The notes: generated by a model not told the origin, from the letters alone. Positions 1-15,500 are shown, counted from the stretch's first letter. The stretch is 64,000 bases of DNA from CALVGQ01 sp964369385 (GCA_964369385.1 CAYJEY010000002.1:1-64000), one strand, 5' to 3'. A program made the numbers and translations.

Positions 1-858
<858 letters not shown>

Positions 859-1018
859 TCATTGCTATGCCTATTGTTAGAAAGTTCACAAATTTTTCAT
901 GGATATCTCTTTTTATGAACATATTTGGCCACTTTTATGCCTATTTTATTAAATGAATGAATAATTTGGTATATCAACATTATAACTAAGCATACTTTAT
1001 TAAAAAGGATGTGAAAAA

Positions 1019-1588
1019 ATGTTTATTGTTCCTACAATTATTGAAAAGACAAATCAGATCGAAAGAGCCTACGATTTATATTCTTTATTATTAAAAGAAA
1101 GAATCATTTTATGTACAGGGGAAATAGAAGACCACATGGCCGCTAGTATATGTGGACAACTTTTATACTTATCTTCACTTAATCGTGAGCCTATACAACT
1201 TTATATTAATTCTCCCGGGGGAAGTGTAAGTTCAGGTTTAGCAATTTATGATACAATGCAATTTATTGACTGTGAAGTCAGTACAATTTGTATCGGTTGT
1301 TGTGCAAGTATGGCAGCTGTTTTACTAGCAGCAGGAACTCCAGGAAAGCGAATTGCTTTAAAAAATAGCGAAGTCATGATTCATCAACCCCTTGGTGCAA
1401 TGAGAGGTAGCTCTAGTGATCTTAGTATTGCTGCAAATCACATTGAAAAGACCAAGCTTAAAATGGCAAAAATCTTATCAAATCATACTCAACAAAGTGA
1501 ACACAAAATACTAACTGATTGTGAACGTGATTATTACCTTGATGCAGTAGAAGCAAAAGAATATGGTTTAGTTGATAAAATTCTATAA
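1019..1588 (+). CDS. ClpP-family serine protease
   Basis: A 189-aa ClpP peptidase homologue; ClpP forms the tetradecameric proteolytic chamber served by Clp ATPases in the cytosol. The catalytic triad is visible: Ser97 in GCCASMAAV, His122 in MIHQPLG and Asp171 in ERDYYL. The conserved INSPGGSV turn is at residues 64-70. The nucleophile region reads CIGCCASMA where most ClpPs have GMAASMG, so this is a divergent copy and possibly a second ClpP paralogue. No clpX or clpC gene is adjacent. An AAAAGGATG ribosome binding site precedes the ATG, and a hairpin terminator overlaps the stop codon, so it is probably transcribed alone. I give no symbol because another clpP may exist elsewhere in the genome. 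Confidence 0.88.
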   Translation: MFIVPTIIEKTNQIERAYDLYSLLLKERIILCTGEIEDHMAASICGQLLYLSSLNREPIQLYINSPGGSVSSGLAIYDTMQFIDCEVSTICIGCCASMAAVLLAAGTPGKRIALKNSEVMIHQPLGAMRGSSSDLSIAANHIEKTKLKMAKILSNHTQQSEHKILTDCERDYYLDAVEAKEYGLVDKIL

Positions 1589-1625
1589 AAAGCTACTTTG
1601 ATAGCTTTTTATTTTTGTCTTTTTT
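1587..1625 (+). terminator. intrinsic terminator after clpP-like gene
   Basis: Perfect 9-bp stem AAAAAGCTA / TAGCTTTTT (1587-1595 and 1602-1610) with a 6-nt loop, followed by T-rich sequence to about 1625. It starts inside the clpP-like stop codon. Confidence 0.85.
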
Positions 1626-1657
1626 TTGTACAATTACTTATAAACAGGGGGATTTTT

Positions 1658-3511
1658 ATGAAAAATGTCACATTGAAGGATATCATTAAATATCATTTTG
1701 ATAATTTGATGTCCAAAGGCACAATAGCCTTGATTGGTGTTCTCTTTTTAGTTACAGCTATTTTTATCATTATCACAAGTCTTATCATGTTGTTTTTCCG
1801 TGTCGGTAGACCTTACCTAGGTGACAATATGTGGTTAAGTGTCATGCATGTCATTGATGCTGGGACAATTACTGGAGCAGACAATGAAAGCATCTTGTTT
1901 TTGTTTTTGATGACCTTAGTCACTTTATGTGGTTTGTTTATCACAAGCATTTTAATTGGTATTATTACTTCTGGATTTGAAAATAAGCTTCGAAATCTTC
2001 GCAAGGGGAATTCTCGTATTATTGAAAAAAATCATACTGTAATCTTAGGATTTAGCGATTCGATATTCACCCTCATTGATGAATTAATTCTAAGTAATTC
2101 AAATAAAAAAGATAGCTGTATCACAATTTTGGCTATTCAAGCTAAAGAAGAAATAGAAGATGCTGTTGCGGCACGTTTCGATAAATTGAAATCAACACGT
2201 ATCATCGTTCGCTCTGGTAGTCCATGTGATCGATTGATGCTAAGTAAGTGTTCGCTCGATACCGCCAGTGTAGTCATTATTAATGAAGAGGATGATTTGA
2301 TGACAGTTAAAAACTTCATTGCTCTTCGTAATTACCTTCAGTCTCAAAAACTTGAAAAAAATCCCTTCATCGTCTCCACAATCCACAAAGAAGAACATCA
2401 TGATGCAATTCATGTTATTTCGAATCAAAACGCTGAACTCATCCTTGTAGAAGATGCGATTGCACGGATTATCGCACAATCTTGTCGACAATCTGGTATT
2501 TCTACCGTACTTATTGAACTCTTTAATTTTGCCGGAGATGAATTGTACTTTGAAAAATTCCCTGGACTTAACGGACAAACTTTCGCTCACGCCATGCTTT
2601 CATTCAAAAAAGCTGTGGTGTTTGGTTTTAAGCGAAATCAAAAAATATATCTCAACCCCGCTAAAGACACTGTGTTAGAAAAAAATGACGAACTTATCCT
2701 CTTAGCTCAAGATGATGGTGTTTCAAAAGTTATTACCCCACCAAAACTCAGTGTACCACCTTACTTGCAGGATCAAGTTCACCAAAACATTCCTGAAACA
2801 ACTTTGATTCTTGGTACAAACTGCATGATTAATCAAATCGTATGTGAGCTTGCCAACTATCTTCCCCAAGGATCATCTGTGATCATTGCTGATGATGTAT
2901 TCAGTGATGAATTAACTTCTGCAATTAATAATTTTAAGCATATTCAAGTGCGTTTGATTACAGCGAACACCACAAGAAGAAATGAGTTAGAAGCACTACT
3001 TAGCGATGACATTGAGCATGTAGTCCTTCTGAGCGATGATCACGATGACTCGCAAACTGCAGACGCAAAAACACTGCTTCGTTTAGTTCATCTTCAAGAA
3101 TACGCAACTAAACAAAATCGCAACTTCAATATTACAAGCGAATTAAAAAATATTGAAAATTATGAGTTAGCACTTACTTTAAAAGTCAACGATCTTGTGA
3201 TAGGTCCCAGTATTGTAAATTTAATCATGGCTCAAATCTCACAAAATCGCGACTTAGCAATTGTCTTCAGAGAGCTTCTTCGCACAGATGGTTCAGAAAT
3301 CTACATTGAAAAAGCATCTCAATACATCCCCATCAACAAATCACTTTCTTTTTATGAAATTACTGCAATCTTAAGTCAACATAATGCTATTGCAATTGGT
3401 TATAAAATTATTCAAGAAAATGGTAAATATGAGATTATCACAAATCCTAATAAATCTCATATCGTTACTTTGAGCTCACAAGATTATCTTATAATGCTCG
3501 CAAACAACTAG
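1658..3511 (+). CDS. CASTOR/POLLUX-type ion channel with RCK (TrkA-N-like) domains
   Basis: A 617-aa membrane protein resembling bacterial relatives of the plant CASTOR/POLLUX (DMI1) cation channels. The N-terminus has a membrane helix near residues 20-48, a pore-like stretch WLSVMHVIDAGTITG near 60-75, and a second helix pair near 80-108 ending in GIITSGFENK. Two regulator-of-conductance (RCK) nucleotide-binding folds follow; the first starts at HTVILGFSD. The open frame extends upstream to 1598, but that start would lie in the preceding terminator. The ATG at 1658 has a good ribosome binding site (AGGGGGA), so I chose it. It follows the clpP-like gene on the same strand but beyond its terminator. 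The gene ends at a strong bidirectional hairpin. The transported ion is not established; family members are linked to K or Ca conductance. Confidence 0.82.
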   Translation: MKNVTLKDIIKYHFDNLMSKGTIALIGVLFLVTAIFIIITSLIMLFFRVGRPYLGDNMWLSVMHVIDAGTITGADNESILFLFLMTLVTLCGLFITSILIGIITSGFENKLRNLRKGNSRIIEKNHTVILGFSDSIFTLIDELILSNSNKKDSCITILAIQAKEEIEDAVAARFDKLKSTRIIVRSGSPCDRLMLSKCSLDTASVVIINEEDDLMTVKNFIALRNYLQSQKLEKNPFIVSTIHKEEHHDAIHVISNQNAELILVEDAIARIIAQSCRQSGISTVLIELFNFAGDELYFEKFPGLNGQTFAHAMLSFKKAVVFGFKRNQKIYLNPAKDTVLEKNDELILLAQDDGVSKVITPPKLSVPPYLQDQVHQNIPETTLILGTNCMINQIVCELANYLPQGSSVIIADDVFSDELTSAINNFKHIQVRLITANTTRRNELEALLSDDIEHVVLLSDDHDDSQTADAKTLLRLVHLQEYATKQNRNFNITSELKNIENYELALTLKVNDLVIGPSIVNLIMAQISQNRDLAIVFRELLRTDGSEIYIEKASQYIPINKSLSFYEITAILSQHNAIAIGYKIIQENGKYEIITNPNKSHIVTLSSQDYLIMLANN

Positions 3512-3512
3512 T

Positions 3513-3538
3513 AAAACAGCGCCCTAGAGCGCTGTTTT
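3513..3538. terminator. bidirectional terminator between channel gene and giant adhesin gene
   Basis: Perfect 10-bp stem AAAACAGCGC / GCGCTGTTTT with loop CCTAGA, between two convergent genes. U-rich sequence flanks both sides, so it can serve both strands. Confidence 0.9.
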
Positions 3539-3544
3539 ATTTTG

Positions 3545-6500
3545 TTATCTTCTTTGTCGTCGTCTTCGATATAACACAACACATCCCAATCCTGAACATC
3601 CCATAATCACGAGCCACAACAACGTATTTGTTGTATCGCTTGTATTTGGAATGTGTGGTAGGAATGGAATAGTTGGAATAATTGGACGTTTTTGTAATGC
3701 TGCGTGATAACTTCGTGCATGAGTTCCTATCACTACATCAAAATCTGAAACATTTGCTACAAGACTTCTTGTTTGTGGACCTTGATAAGATCCTAACACA
3801 ATCATTCCATTCAACTCACCGTTAGCATAACCCGTATCTAAAATCGTTTTTCTTAATGCATAGCGATCAACTTTAGGTAAAGGTATCGGCTCACTCGAAG
3901 GTGTTGGCAATGGCTCATCTGTAGCTATTGGATCATCTGTAGGTGTTGGCTCAACTGGTTTATCCACAATTGGTGAAGACATCATAGTATTTCCTAATCC
4001 ATTTATAGTTGGTGTGTATGCAGCTGGTATTAAATCTCTAAGCCCCATAACTCCAGTATCATCAATTATTGCCAATTGATATCCTAATAAATGATTTTGC
4101 ATCTCACCTTCTGCTTCTACTTGCGTAAATACGGCAAGATCATCAAATAGGTATGTTGCTCCATTTTCATTGTTTACTTTGAAACTTTGTACTAGTGGTT
4201 GGGAATCAACTCCCAACAATGGTTGCCACTTCATTTGTGCATCTAAGTAGAATGTGCTTAACTCTAATGTAAAACTTGGTAGTTGATCATCTGTTAACTC
4301 TTCATTTTCTTCCATGAGTTCCGCAATGAAGTCTTCATAGGCTTCTTCTTCATCCATTTGACCATTTGCGTTGTAGTCAAAGAAGAATGTTCCTTCGATC
4401 GATCCTAGTTCATAAGCTTTAAACCCAGCATCCACATCAAGTTTCATCTCAATTTGCGTTACATCATAACGTTTCCCATCAGCCACAAACACATCTAGAG
4501 GATCACTTGTTGATTGTTCCTCTTCTAAAAGAATAATCATACCTGATTCATTTGGCATGAGCATACCACTCTCTGTATTCCTTGGTAAGTCACTATTCCC
4601 AATTGAATCTGAAATTTGGAAGTGAGTAATTGCATAATTTTCATCTATCGTTGTAAAGTCTATTTCTACTTGATAGCCTGCTACATAAATATTTCCATCT
4701 ACTATGATTTGTGTAGCAATGTTTTGGAATAAATATTCTCCAGTAGCTGAGGTCATAGTTGTTTCTTCTTTTCCTGTTTCCTCCCATGTTTCGCTATCTG
4801 GATCGTAATAGAATTGGTTTAGTGTAAGTGTAACGTTACCAATACCTGGTTCATATACCCACTCTCCCAAATCGTTTTGGTACTCATCTCGGATTCCATT
4901 GTAATTGAGGTCATCCCATACATATCTTCCAATGAAGCTTCGACCTTCACTCACAAATCCTAATCCAATGTATTCATTGACTCCATACATTCCATTTGGT
5001 GTAGTGATTACATTTCCTTCATCATCATATGTTGCTTCCGCATAGAAAGTACTTGTAATCACTGCATTTTCTTCATTTACGAACAGGTCATTGTCGGCAT
5101 TTGAGGAAGTTACATCTCTTGTTGGTAAGAATGGTGTTACTTTGAAAGCACCTCCGACATCATCTAATGTTGCAACCGCTACATAGTTACGATATGGAAT
5201 CAGTTGAATTTCAAATTTACCATCTTCATCTGTTTTTATGATTGCATCTTCTCCACTAGGTGTTTTTGCTATAACGCGTTCACCATCAATGACTTCATAA
5301 ATTGTAATTTGAACATTTTCAAGTGGAGCTTCTATAGCTTCCCACAATCCATCACTTAATATATCACTACCTACTACTTGCTCATCAATCCATGCTCGGC
5401 CCCCAAATACATAAGCATTTGAAATTCCAAGATTATAACTTGTCATGAGCTCATCATACGCGAAGTGAGTTGTTGTATCAGTTTGAATGGCATCAACCTG
5501 AATCGCTTCGCTTGTTTGCACGATAAGGCAATCCGAACACTCAATTCCCGTAAAGTTAGGAATATCTTTACTATTTCGATAGACTTCAATATCTTGATTT
5601 GTTTTCCCTATTTGTTGCACAGTTGGATGATACTCATCATATTGGTCATCTAAGAAAGTATAACGTAATTGATATTGACCTGGTTTTAGATTAGAGAAAA
5701 TAAAGTATCCTTCATTTCCCAGGTAATCAGATTGACTGAACATTGTCGCTGGTCCATAGAGTGCAGGAATCAATTGATTATATTCATCTCTTAAATCCAC
5801 ACCTGTTTTTTCATCTACTTTGTAATATAATTCTTCACTAGTAGTATTATCAACACGAACCGCTTCCCCTTCTTTGTTTGAAGGAAGTCCATATTCATTC
5901 AACAACTCAATGTAAACTCCATTGATTCCAGGATCATCACTAACACCATCGTGATTTAAGTCTTTTGTCACTTCATCAAGAATCCATCTACCATCCTCTC
6001 TTTGTATATAGCTAGCTTCATCTAATTGATAATTGTAGTTTTCATCTAACCAAACATAACTTCCAAGATATCCACGGTCTTGAGGATTCCCTAAATAAAC
6101 ACCTGCTCGCGGTGATTCAATGTAAGTTCCTTCACCCGTTGTAGCCGAAGCCGCATGATATACAAAAGTATTCCATCCTGTGTAATCTTTTGTAAGATCT
6201 TGAACTACTAAGTCTTCTTCCTCAGGATTAATCATTGTATTCAAGCGAGGTAAGTTGATTGCTGCTTGTAACTCATAAGATAATTCGAAAGTAACACGAC
6301 CATCTAGATCAACATCTACATCATCTATCGAATCTTTCACAACTTCTGCCCAAATCGCTAACGTTAACTTCGAGTAAGCCTCAAATTGTTCTGGATCACT
6401 TGCTTGCATCGACAACAGATCACTTAATCTTACAAAGTAAGCTTCTTTTAATGCATCATTTTCATATAACGTTGCATAGAATCCTTCTTCTTTTCGATCT

Positions 6501-9500
6501 ATGTATTCTGGTAATCCATCTTCAACATAGTCAATTGTTCCATCCGCTTGTTTCACAAATGGGCCTACCCAAATATGTACATGTTTTCCATTTTCCAGTA
6601 CATCCTCGTGAAGTGTGTTGGTTGCATCTGTAGCATAACGAGTTACTTGTATAGAATTTAGGTCTAGCCATCCTTGCCACTTCGATAAACGCGCTGTAGG
6701 TTTTGCGCTATCATCTTCTATGTTCTCTAATGTATTCACAATCGACATATCTTCATTGTGAGGAAGCACGTCATAAAGGATTACACTCTCATAATGTTTT
6801 GATTCAGCAGTAGCTTGAGAGAAAATTGTAGAATCAAAGTGATACTTCGTTCCCTCTGGCACAAGCGAAGGTCTTGTATTCCCTAAACCTTCTAATTCAA
6901 TTTCACTGAATGAACGCTTATCTCGAATAATTTCATAGCGAGCATCAAAAGCCACTCCATTCATTGAAACAGTCATCATGTTTTCACTTGTAGATTCTTC
7001 ATTTTCATTAATATCATTTGTATCTAATGCGTATCCAAAGCTTGTACCTGCTGGTCCATTTTGTTTAATTAATGGGCGATATGATCCAAGTTTATACGCA
7101 TATAAATAAGTTTGAGCTAATGTTGTCGAAATAACTTGAAGTCTTTCATAGTCAAGACTCACCATGTACTCAACCACAATCGTCTCTCCTGGATTTAGGA
7201 ACCCTTCAAATTCAATGTCCATGACTCTTCTTGGTATAACTGAACTTGATACCAAGCGACTCTCCGTGGCAAATGAATAACCTTTTATTCCATGATGCTC
7301 TATTTTATTACCCTCACTATCTACTACGTAATAAGACCACAAAGTATCATTCTCACGTAATGCTGAACTTGAAGTAAAGTCAGGACTTAGTGCAGAAGTA
7401 GCATATTGACTAGAATACGCATCTATATATCTTGTATGATAGTTTTCTTCATCTACTTCTTCTGCAAATGGTAAAACTAAAACTAGCTCAGGATTTGTAA
7501 GAATATCTTCTTTAATCGTTTGTCCTGCAGTCCCTCCACTATCACTCAGTGCTAGTATTTCTTCATTTGTGAGGTTTTGAATTGAACCTGTATATTTCAT
7601 GATTGTGCTTGAACTACGAATTAAAATGTTTTCCGATGTCCACTCATAAGAATAACGAGGTAAATCTGTTGGATTTTCTTTTGGCAATTCTACCCGCATA
7701 AGATATTCAGCAATTAAATTGGTTGTCATTGCAGGCACTTCAGGTGATACAAAATACCCAGCGCGTGCTTGTTGCGAAATTTGAGTCAGACCAGTATCAG
7801 AGTATCTTCCCCATACTTGTGTAAGGTGATTCACATGAACTTTCTTTGTCACATCTCCACGAGTACGAACTTCAACATAAGGGGCATTTGTGTTTACTGT
7901 ATCTGGTAGTGGATCAATATTTTTACGATAAGGATCAACTGTATCCATCTCTTGGTCACCCGGAGTATCAACATCAGCATCAATCGCAATACGTATATCA
8001 GCTGGAACAGGATATGATGTTTCTCCTTCTTTGGATTTAATCACAAAACGCAACTGTATGCTATCGTCACTGATTGCTAAAAGATCTGATTCAGATAAAA
8101 CTTTATTTTCATCCAAAGCATAATCTCCCAAGGACACCCATTTATCATCATATGTAAGTGTCGGTTCTTGATAATCTGTAAGACCCGGTTTAAGTGCATA
8201 AACATATACTCTTAAATTATCCATGAGTATATCTTTCATTGCAGTATCTAGATAACTTGGTAACTCCCAAATACCTGTTCTAATAGTTACAATTGTGTTA
8301 TCTACAGGTAAATCTTGGTTGGTTGGTGCCTGCGTTGTTTCATTGATTGTAGAATATTGAGGTAATCGATAATCCACAATCAACTCTGATAGTGCAGAAT
8401 CACTCGTAATTTGGTCCAAATAAACACGACTTATATCACTACTCTTCATTGATAAATCGGCTGTTAATGGCTCGCTTGATCCAGAGTGTTCAAACTCTAA
8501 GCGACTTAATGCAGTATCAAGTCGTACTGTTGCCGATGGTTTAAGTAATACCACTTGGGCACTCATATCCTCAGCATACCATCTGTCTTCTACGCCATCA
8601 TGATCGTAATCAACAAGCGCACTAGGTTCAGTGAAATCATCTTGCGTAGTTCGAATAAATATTTTTGAACCTATTTCTTGTTGCCCTATGTTTTCTACAT
8701 TTAAATAAGCTCCATCACTTTCTTCAAACGTAACATAACTTCTTGCAACATAGCCCTCATCCCAATAACGAATATCATCACTTAATGTCGGTTCTTCTAA
8801 AGGATTCACTCTTGTTTTCAACTTGATTGAAACTTGTTGATCACTCGCAAGATATCCTGCGAAGTTTAATCCTTCTGAATAAAGGTCATATTGTTCTTGT
8901 GCAGATAGTGAAGGGTCAATTTGTGATGGAGTGAGTACTTCAAACACAAGTGTTTGTTGATTTGTTTCTGCATCGACTTCATCATATAAAAGTTTCACTT
9001 CCCATTGCCCCACATATGGAGCAGTTGGATCTTCTTCTACTGTTGGATTTTCTAGCTCTTCACTTGTTGCTTTTTGAACAACATTCCATGAAGATGTCCC
9101 TGCATTAAACTCAGATAATTGAATTTCAAATTCATCTTCATAACGAACGATTGAAGGTAGCTCAATACTAATCAACATTTTAGCATGCATGATATCTCCC
9201 GAGAAATCATCTCTTCGTTGTGGATCATGATTGTACACCGAACTTGTATACCATAAATAATCACCGAATTCAACTGCATCATATCGATTGAACTCTTCTT
9301 CACCAAAGTCAACATTTGGATAATATTGTACTTCATCTGCTAATGCATATACTGCTTTATCAGGATTTTTCTTGATTTCCTCAGATGTATTAATTGCGAT
9401 GGAGCGCTCTCCTTCAAAACTATCCTGATTGCTTACTTTGACTTCATTATAAATGAGTGGTAATGCTACACGTAAATGAATTCCATTCATGACTCCTTGT

Positions 9501-12500
9501 ACACCATCTTCTTGTTCTACAAGGTCATTGAATGCAACTACTTGTGAATAACGACCTACGAACTCACTTTCCATAAATTGATCTTTTGTGAATGTTTCAA
9601 GCTCAATTGTATCGCCTGCACCCACATCTAACACACCATCACTCATTGATGAAAGCAACAAGTAATCTTTGTCTTGGATATCCACCACACTAGATGGTAT
9701 TACTCCACCACTAAAATTAGAATTATAGCCATCTTTTGCAACCATCGCATCTTTACGGTTGTCTTCTCGTGAATATGATGTCGTATAGTATGTATATGGA
9801 ATATATGCATTCCATGGAGAACCTACAGCGAAAGGATTATTCGCAATATGATTATCTGTTGTATATCTAAATCCATCAAGTTGACTTGTCACAATTGAAA
9901 TGTTTTCTTGATACATTGCAGTTAAATCAATATGTACATTTCCATCTTTATCATGACTATCTGGTGTTTCAAGAGTGATAAATTCAAAACTGAACACAAC
10001 AGATTCAGATGATAAAATCTTCGCTTCATCTTGTTTTTCTTCAATTGGACTAAATGTAACGAGATATCGCCCCTCTTGCTCACCTATTTCATTTTCCACT
10101 GTAATATATTGTACTTTTGCTTCATAAACATTTATTAAAACTGGTACGTTAATGTCTTCTCCTGCACCATTATTTAATGACCAATCGAGCTGCATTGTTG
10201 CATTCAAATCATTATCCTCACTAAACCTTACGCCACTTATATCTAGTGGAGTTACACCAAATGGCAGTAGATTTGTGACAACCGGCATAAATAATGTACC
10301 TTCGTTACCACCATCGGTTGCATAGTTGTGATAAGCTTTCTCAAAAAGACCAGAGTTATTTATATCTCCTCGATTTAATGATTGATCATTCCAATAATAA
10401 CGATTCTCCACATGAATATTCATTGTGTGATTATCAAATCCTGTCAACATGTAATAATCTTCGATATTTGATCCATATACATTTTCAATTGTCGGTTGAC
10501 CAACAGTATTCCATACACGAATGAGTGGTTCTCTCATCTGAGCTTGAGTTCCTGTTTTAGCATAAGCATCAACTTCATCATTTCGATAAAGATCACGAGT
10601 TTCACTTATTGTCGCAGCACTTTCTTGTGCTAGCCTCTCACTCGTCTTTCGATTCGCATCAAAACTTAAGATTACTTCATTATTCTGAATGTTATAACCA
10701 TCAATGTATGGCATATTCATTGATCCCGTTTGATAGTAAAGGCTTCCATTATAAGATGGCGTATTTGCTCCCTCCACTGGTCGATAAAGATAATCCATAC
10801 CATATTTCTCAATACTCACTGGATAAGTTTCCAATGTTTTGGCAATATCTCCTTGATAAACTGAGATTCCATGAATTTGGCTATATAAATGGTTTCCAGA
10901 TGCTGTTTCGATTGGTTGGGCATAAACTTGATCATACCAATACCCACTTGCGGCATTGGCATTAATTGTTGATGCAATATCCACTTGCATCACATAGCCT
11001 GTTTCATCGCCACGATTAAACCATTTATTTAATGGATGTTGAACTATAACTTTTATTGCATAAGGGACAACCGTATCATCATAATATGCTGTATCATTTT
11101 GTGATCCTGTTTTATTCATGTAGTCTTGAGACAACAATGGATCTTGCATATCGTTTGCTGCACGATAGCCTTGATCATTTTCTGGTGTTTGAATGATAGA
11201 ATAACTCACATTTGCTGCATCTATACTAGAATACGTTGGAGTTACTGTATTTCCTGCAGACAAATAACGTGCTTCAATATCTAAATTGCCGTCAGCATCC
11301 ATTTGAGGACTCGCCCCATAAGGATATACATAGATGAACTCTATTCCATCTACACCCCAGTCTCCATAATTATAGGCAGAGATTTGTGCTGTATAGTTTT
11401 CTTGATATTCCATCGTCGTAATGTGGTCATCCCCCAAGTCAACATTGCGATTATGATACCAACTACCATAAGACCCATTTAAATAAGTTGTCACATAATT
11501 TGGATTGTATACCCCTAAATCTGGTATCGCTAAATAACGAAGCGCATGTAAATCATAATCTACATCTCCTACAACCTCACCATCTTGGGCATCTGGAATC
11601 ATTTCACTACTTGCCGAAATCCAAGCAGTTTGTAAGTGTACTCTTGCAGAGGTCCAAATAATTGGATTTCGCTCTAGATGACCATCACTCAACTTATCCC
11701 AATCTGTATATTTTAACTCTGTACGGTATTTATAGAGTTGTGTATAAATACTTCTTTGGGCATTATTTAAGCCAAGGTAAGATTGAACCGCTGGCATTAC
11801 CGTAGTATTACTCGCTACCATTTGTGCCTCATATACTACTTTTTGCATATTGTTTGCACTAGCACTATCGTAATCAATCAATACAGTGTTGTTTCCTTGC
11901 ATAATATCAGTATAGTAACCATTGTGTATATCATTTGCAGTAGTCCCTGGCAAGTAAGTTGATGATCCTTCTAAATATTCCCAACGATCAACCGATTTAT
12001 TTAGTGAACCACTGACCCCAACATCATGAATTAAGTAATTTAAATCCATCATAATATTTTCATTCGCAATCACATCACTTTGAATCATGAACGGATAAGA
12101 ACGATTGTAGTAAGTTGAATTAATTGTAGAGTGATATTCTCCCATTTTTGGATAGTATTCCGGATAAACTACTCCACTCTCTTCAATTTGTGTATATACA
12201 AGAGGTAACCCTGCATTTGTATGATCAATTTCTACTTCATAATAAAACTCGATGCGCTCTCCTACTTCTACACGTGTTCCTGGTTCAAAAGTAATTTTTA
12301 CCATTGTATAATCAATTGGATTGGAAGTTGAATTCCCTTCATTTTCAGATGTAAGTGGGTCATCAATATCCATATCAGCATAGTGTTTTCCATTTGTGTT
12401 ATGAGTTGCACTTACTGCTTTATTAATCGTTACATCGCCTCCATAATCAGCTACGTTTTCTATTGCATAAGTTTCAATTTCAAATGGTGGAACTACTTTC

Positions 12501-15500
12501 TCATTGCCATCAATGTCATACCACTTCATTACTAATACGCTCGTATCATTCAATATTGCTGCATCAACGTACACTGGTAATTTATCGTAGATCACTGGAT
12601 CAAGCCAAACTCCCTGAGGTAAAGTATTTGTCTCAGTTTCAACTTTAATATTTTGTATCGAAGTTTTAAACACAACTTCATCACCTGGTCGATAACCTAA
12701 TGTTTGACTTGGCATATCATCGGCCCCATAAGGAATAGCTGCTTCTGATACATCCGCAAATATTTGCGTATGGAGTTCTAGGATTGGTCGCTCTCTTCTT
12801 ACTAGTTTTGTGATCGCTCCTTCTCCTTGATAATTCACACTCGATGTGATTAACTCTGGGTTTGGCACGGTGTCCGTATACACATGATCATGCTCATGTG
12901 CATATGTTTTTGTAGCTCTAAGATTTGCTGTGTAAGTGTCTGCGGCCGGTGTTGTTAGTTTTTGCTCATCACTTCTTAAATCATGATAGCTAGAAACTCC
13001 CGTGAGCAGTATCGGATTCTCATCGTCAATCAGTACAACTAAATTTCCATCAGTTCCCACTCGTGGAACATCATAATATGTCCATCGAACTGCGCTTGCT
13101 TCACTCACTGAAACAACATCTACCTCTTTTACCCATTCTCCATTAATCATATATTCTATTAGAATTTCTTGTGTTTCAATCATATTCACTGGTGCATCTA
13201 CATGAATAAACTCTGTTAAGTTGAAGTCTTGCTCAAGTGTAGTTTCATTTATAAATGAAACCTCCATTGTCATATGTGATAAATCATGTCCACCATCATT
13301 CACGACATCCATTACTTTTTTTCCATAGACATCATAGCCACGAACTTTAATCTGAGATGCTTGTTGATCATATTGGGAAGTTAAGTCACTGAAAACAAAT
13401 TCAAGTGAAAGCTCATCTTCTAAACGTGTCGTCACTCTTGAATTAATTCTTGATATGTAGTTGGATACGGTATAACCAGGCGTAAAACCTGCATCAAAAA
13501 CACCATGATAGCGATAATAATTAATATCATTGCTCGTAGCATAAGCTTCTGCTCCCGCATCTTTATAGGTATATGGTTGACTCGCTGACACATAATCACT
13601 ATTATTTCCATTCCCAATAATTTGATATTGTGGATACGTATGATTTGGTTGACTATGCGCTTCATAAACTAATGATAAATTACGATTTTCAACAGCTAAA
13701 CTGTCATCAATAATCTGCGTATGAACAATCAATTCAACTTTCTCTCCTGGTTGTATTTCATTGTTTTCAATATCAATCACAAGTTGTTGAATATGTGTAA
13801 GAGTAGCTTCATCTTCGCTTTTCACATCAAAGTATGAGAATGTTTCTGGAGCTAATTCAAATGAAGTTTGAGCTCTAAACAGTTCATTCAATAGGGCAAT
13901 ACTTGTCCCTCCTACTGAAGCACTAGCTGTCGCACTTAAGATTGGATCTGATGCAAATGTATCTGATTCAAGTGTCCACCCAATGATACGCATTCCCTCA
14001 GGCACACTAAAGCGTAGAGTTGATTCTTGAAGTGGTATACGTGTTCCTTCACCAGCTCCAAAAGTAACATGGTGATCAATGAAATCATACAATGTCACAT
14101 CTTCTTTATTCACCGAGATGATTTCCATATTTTTTGAAACTTCATTCCACTTCACATCATAGGCAAAGCTTTCTAATGTTGCTTGGTCATCATCCAAATT
14201 GATTCCTCGTGTGATATCTACGATCATTTGTGCAACGCGATTAGAGATAGCAAAACTAGCATGCTCATCTGTACCACTCAAATGACCACCATAACTTTGT
14301 GCGTTGACATCATATGGATCAGCGACAACACTCATCCGAACATAATCATGTATTGCCTCAAAATTATTAGTGTTATAACCAAATGTAGGACGCGAATTTT
14401 CATTGTATTTATCTTCAGTAAAATCTTCTTGAGATCGATTCACAAATACACCTTCAAGATATAAGCCATGACCTGTACTGGTCTTATCTGAAGTTAAGTA
14501 TTGACCACCATCAAGTGTTGTTGTTGGATCACTTGTTGGAGTAACGGCATCAATCGAAATTGTTAAGTTAGATACAAACTCACTAACATACTGTTCTGCA
14601 CTATTATTCACTGAAAACTTATGAAGACGTGCAATCTCATCTCTTAAAATAGCTTCAACATCAATATAATAATATTGCTCACTATCTTTTATTAAATAAG
14701 TATCACTTGAGAATGTTGCCTTGTCATAAGTTATACTCGAACCTGCAATCTCTAATGTAAATGCATTGACATTGAACCAATCCCCCTCAATGAATTCAGT
14801 TGGTATAAATATTCGTTGTAGATTAAAGGCAGATTCATCATGATTCATTCTTTGTGTCAAATCAAACGCTTCAATTCGTGTAGATTGAAGTTCTGGTGTT
14901 GACCCATCTGTACGATTCCATACTGCTAAGTCGAAACGCGCCAATGTTGGCGTAATATTGCCAATAATTTCTCCATTACTAACATCATAGTAATCATAAT
15001 AGTGAGAAGCACTCTCTGTAATCGAATACCCTATTTGGAAAGGAATTCGATACCCTTGAATTACTGCGCTCACTGCAGGATTTTCTGTCAATACCTCACC
15101 TTGATCACTTTCAATATTGTGTGTCATAGTTAGTGTCGCATCAGCCTTTGGATTGATTCCTGCTATTGTATAAGGTTCCCCTCCTACATAAGCATCAATA
15201 TCATTGCTTGTACCGTGCCCCATGTATGGCACAAGATTTGGATTCTCTTTATACTCTCTTGCATAATCTCCATGCCCACTTAAATCTTTTAAACGAATTT
15301 CAACTGAATGTGGATAAATAGCATCTTCCATCAGGATAGCTGGTCTTCCACCACTATCCGCTAAGCTTTCTCCACTTTCCGCATATAAAACAGCTAGATA
15401 GAAACTACCTGCTTTTTCTCCATCCGAAATTAGATAGTCATTTATTTTAGCTCCACTCAGTTCTAATAGTGGTTCTTCAATTTTTGTACTTGTATAACCA

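Noticed and set aside
1598..1657. Earlier start for the ion channel gene
   Set aside because: It lies inside the terminator of the clpP-like gene and has no ribosome binding site; ATG 1658 has one.
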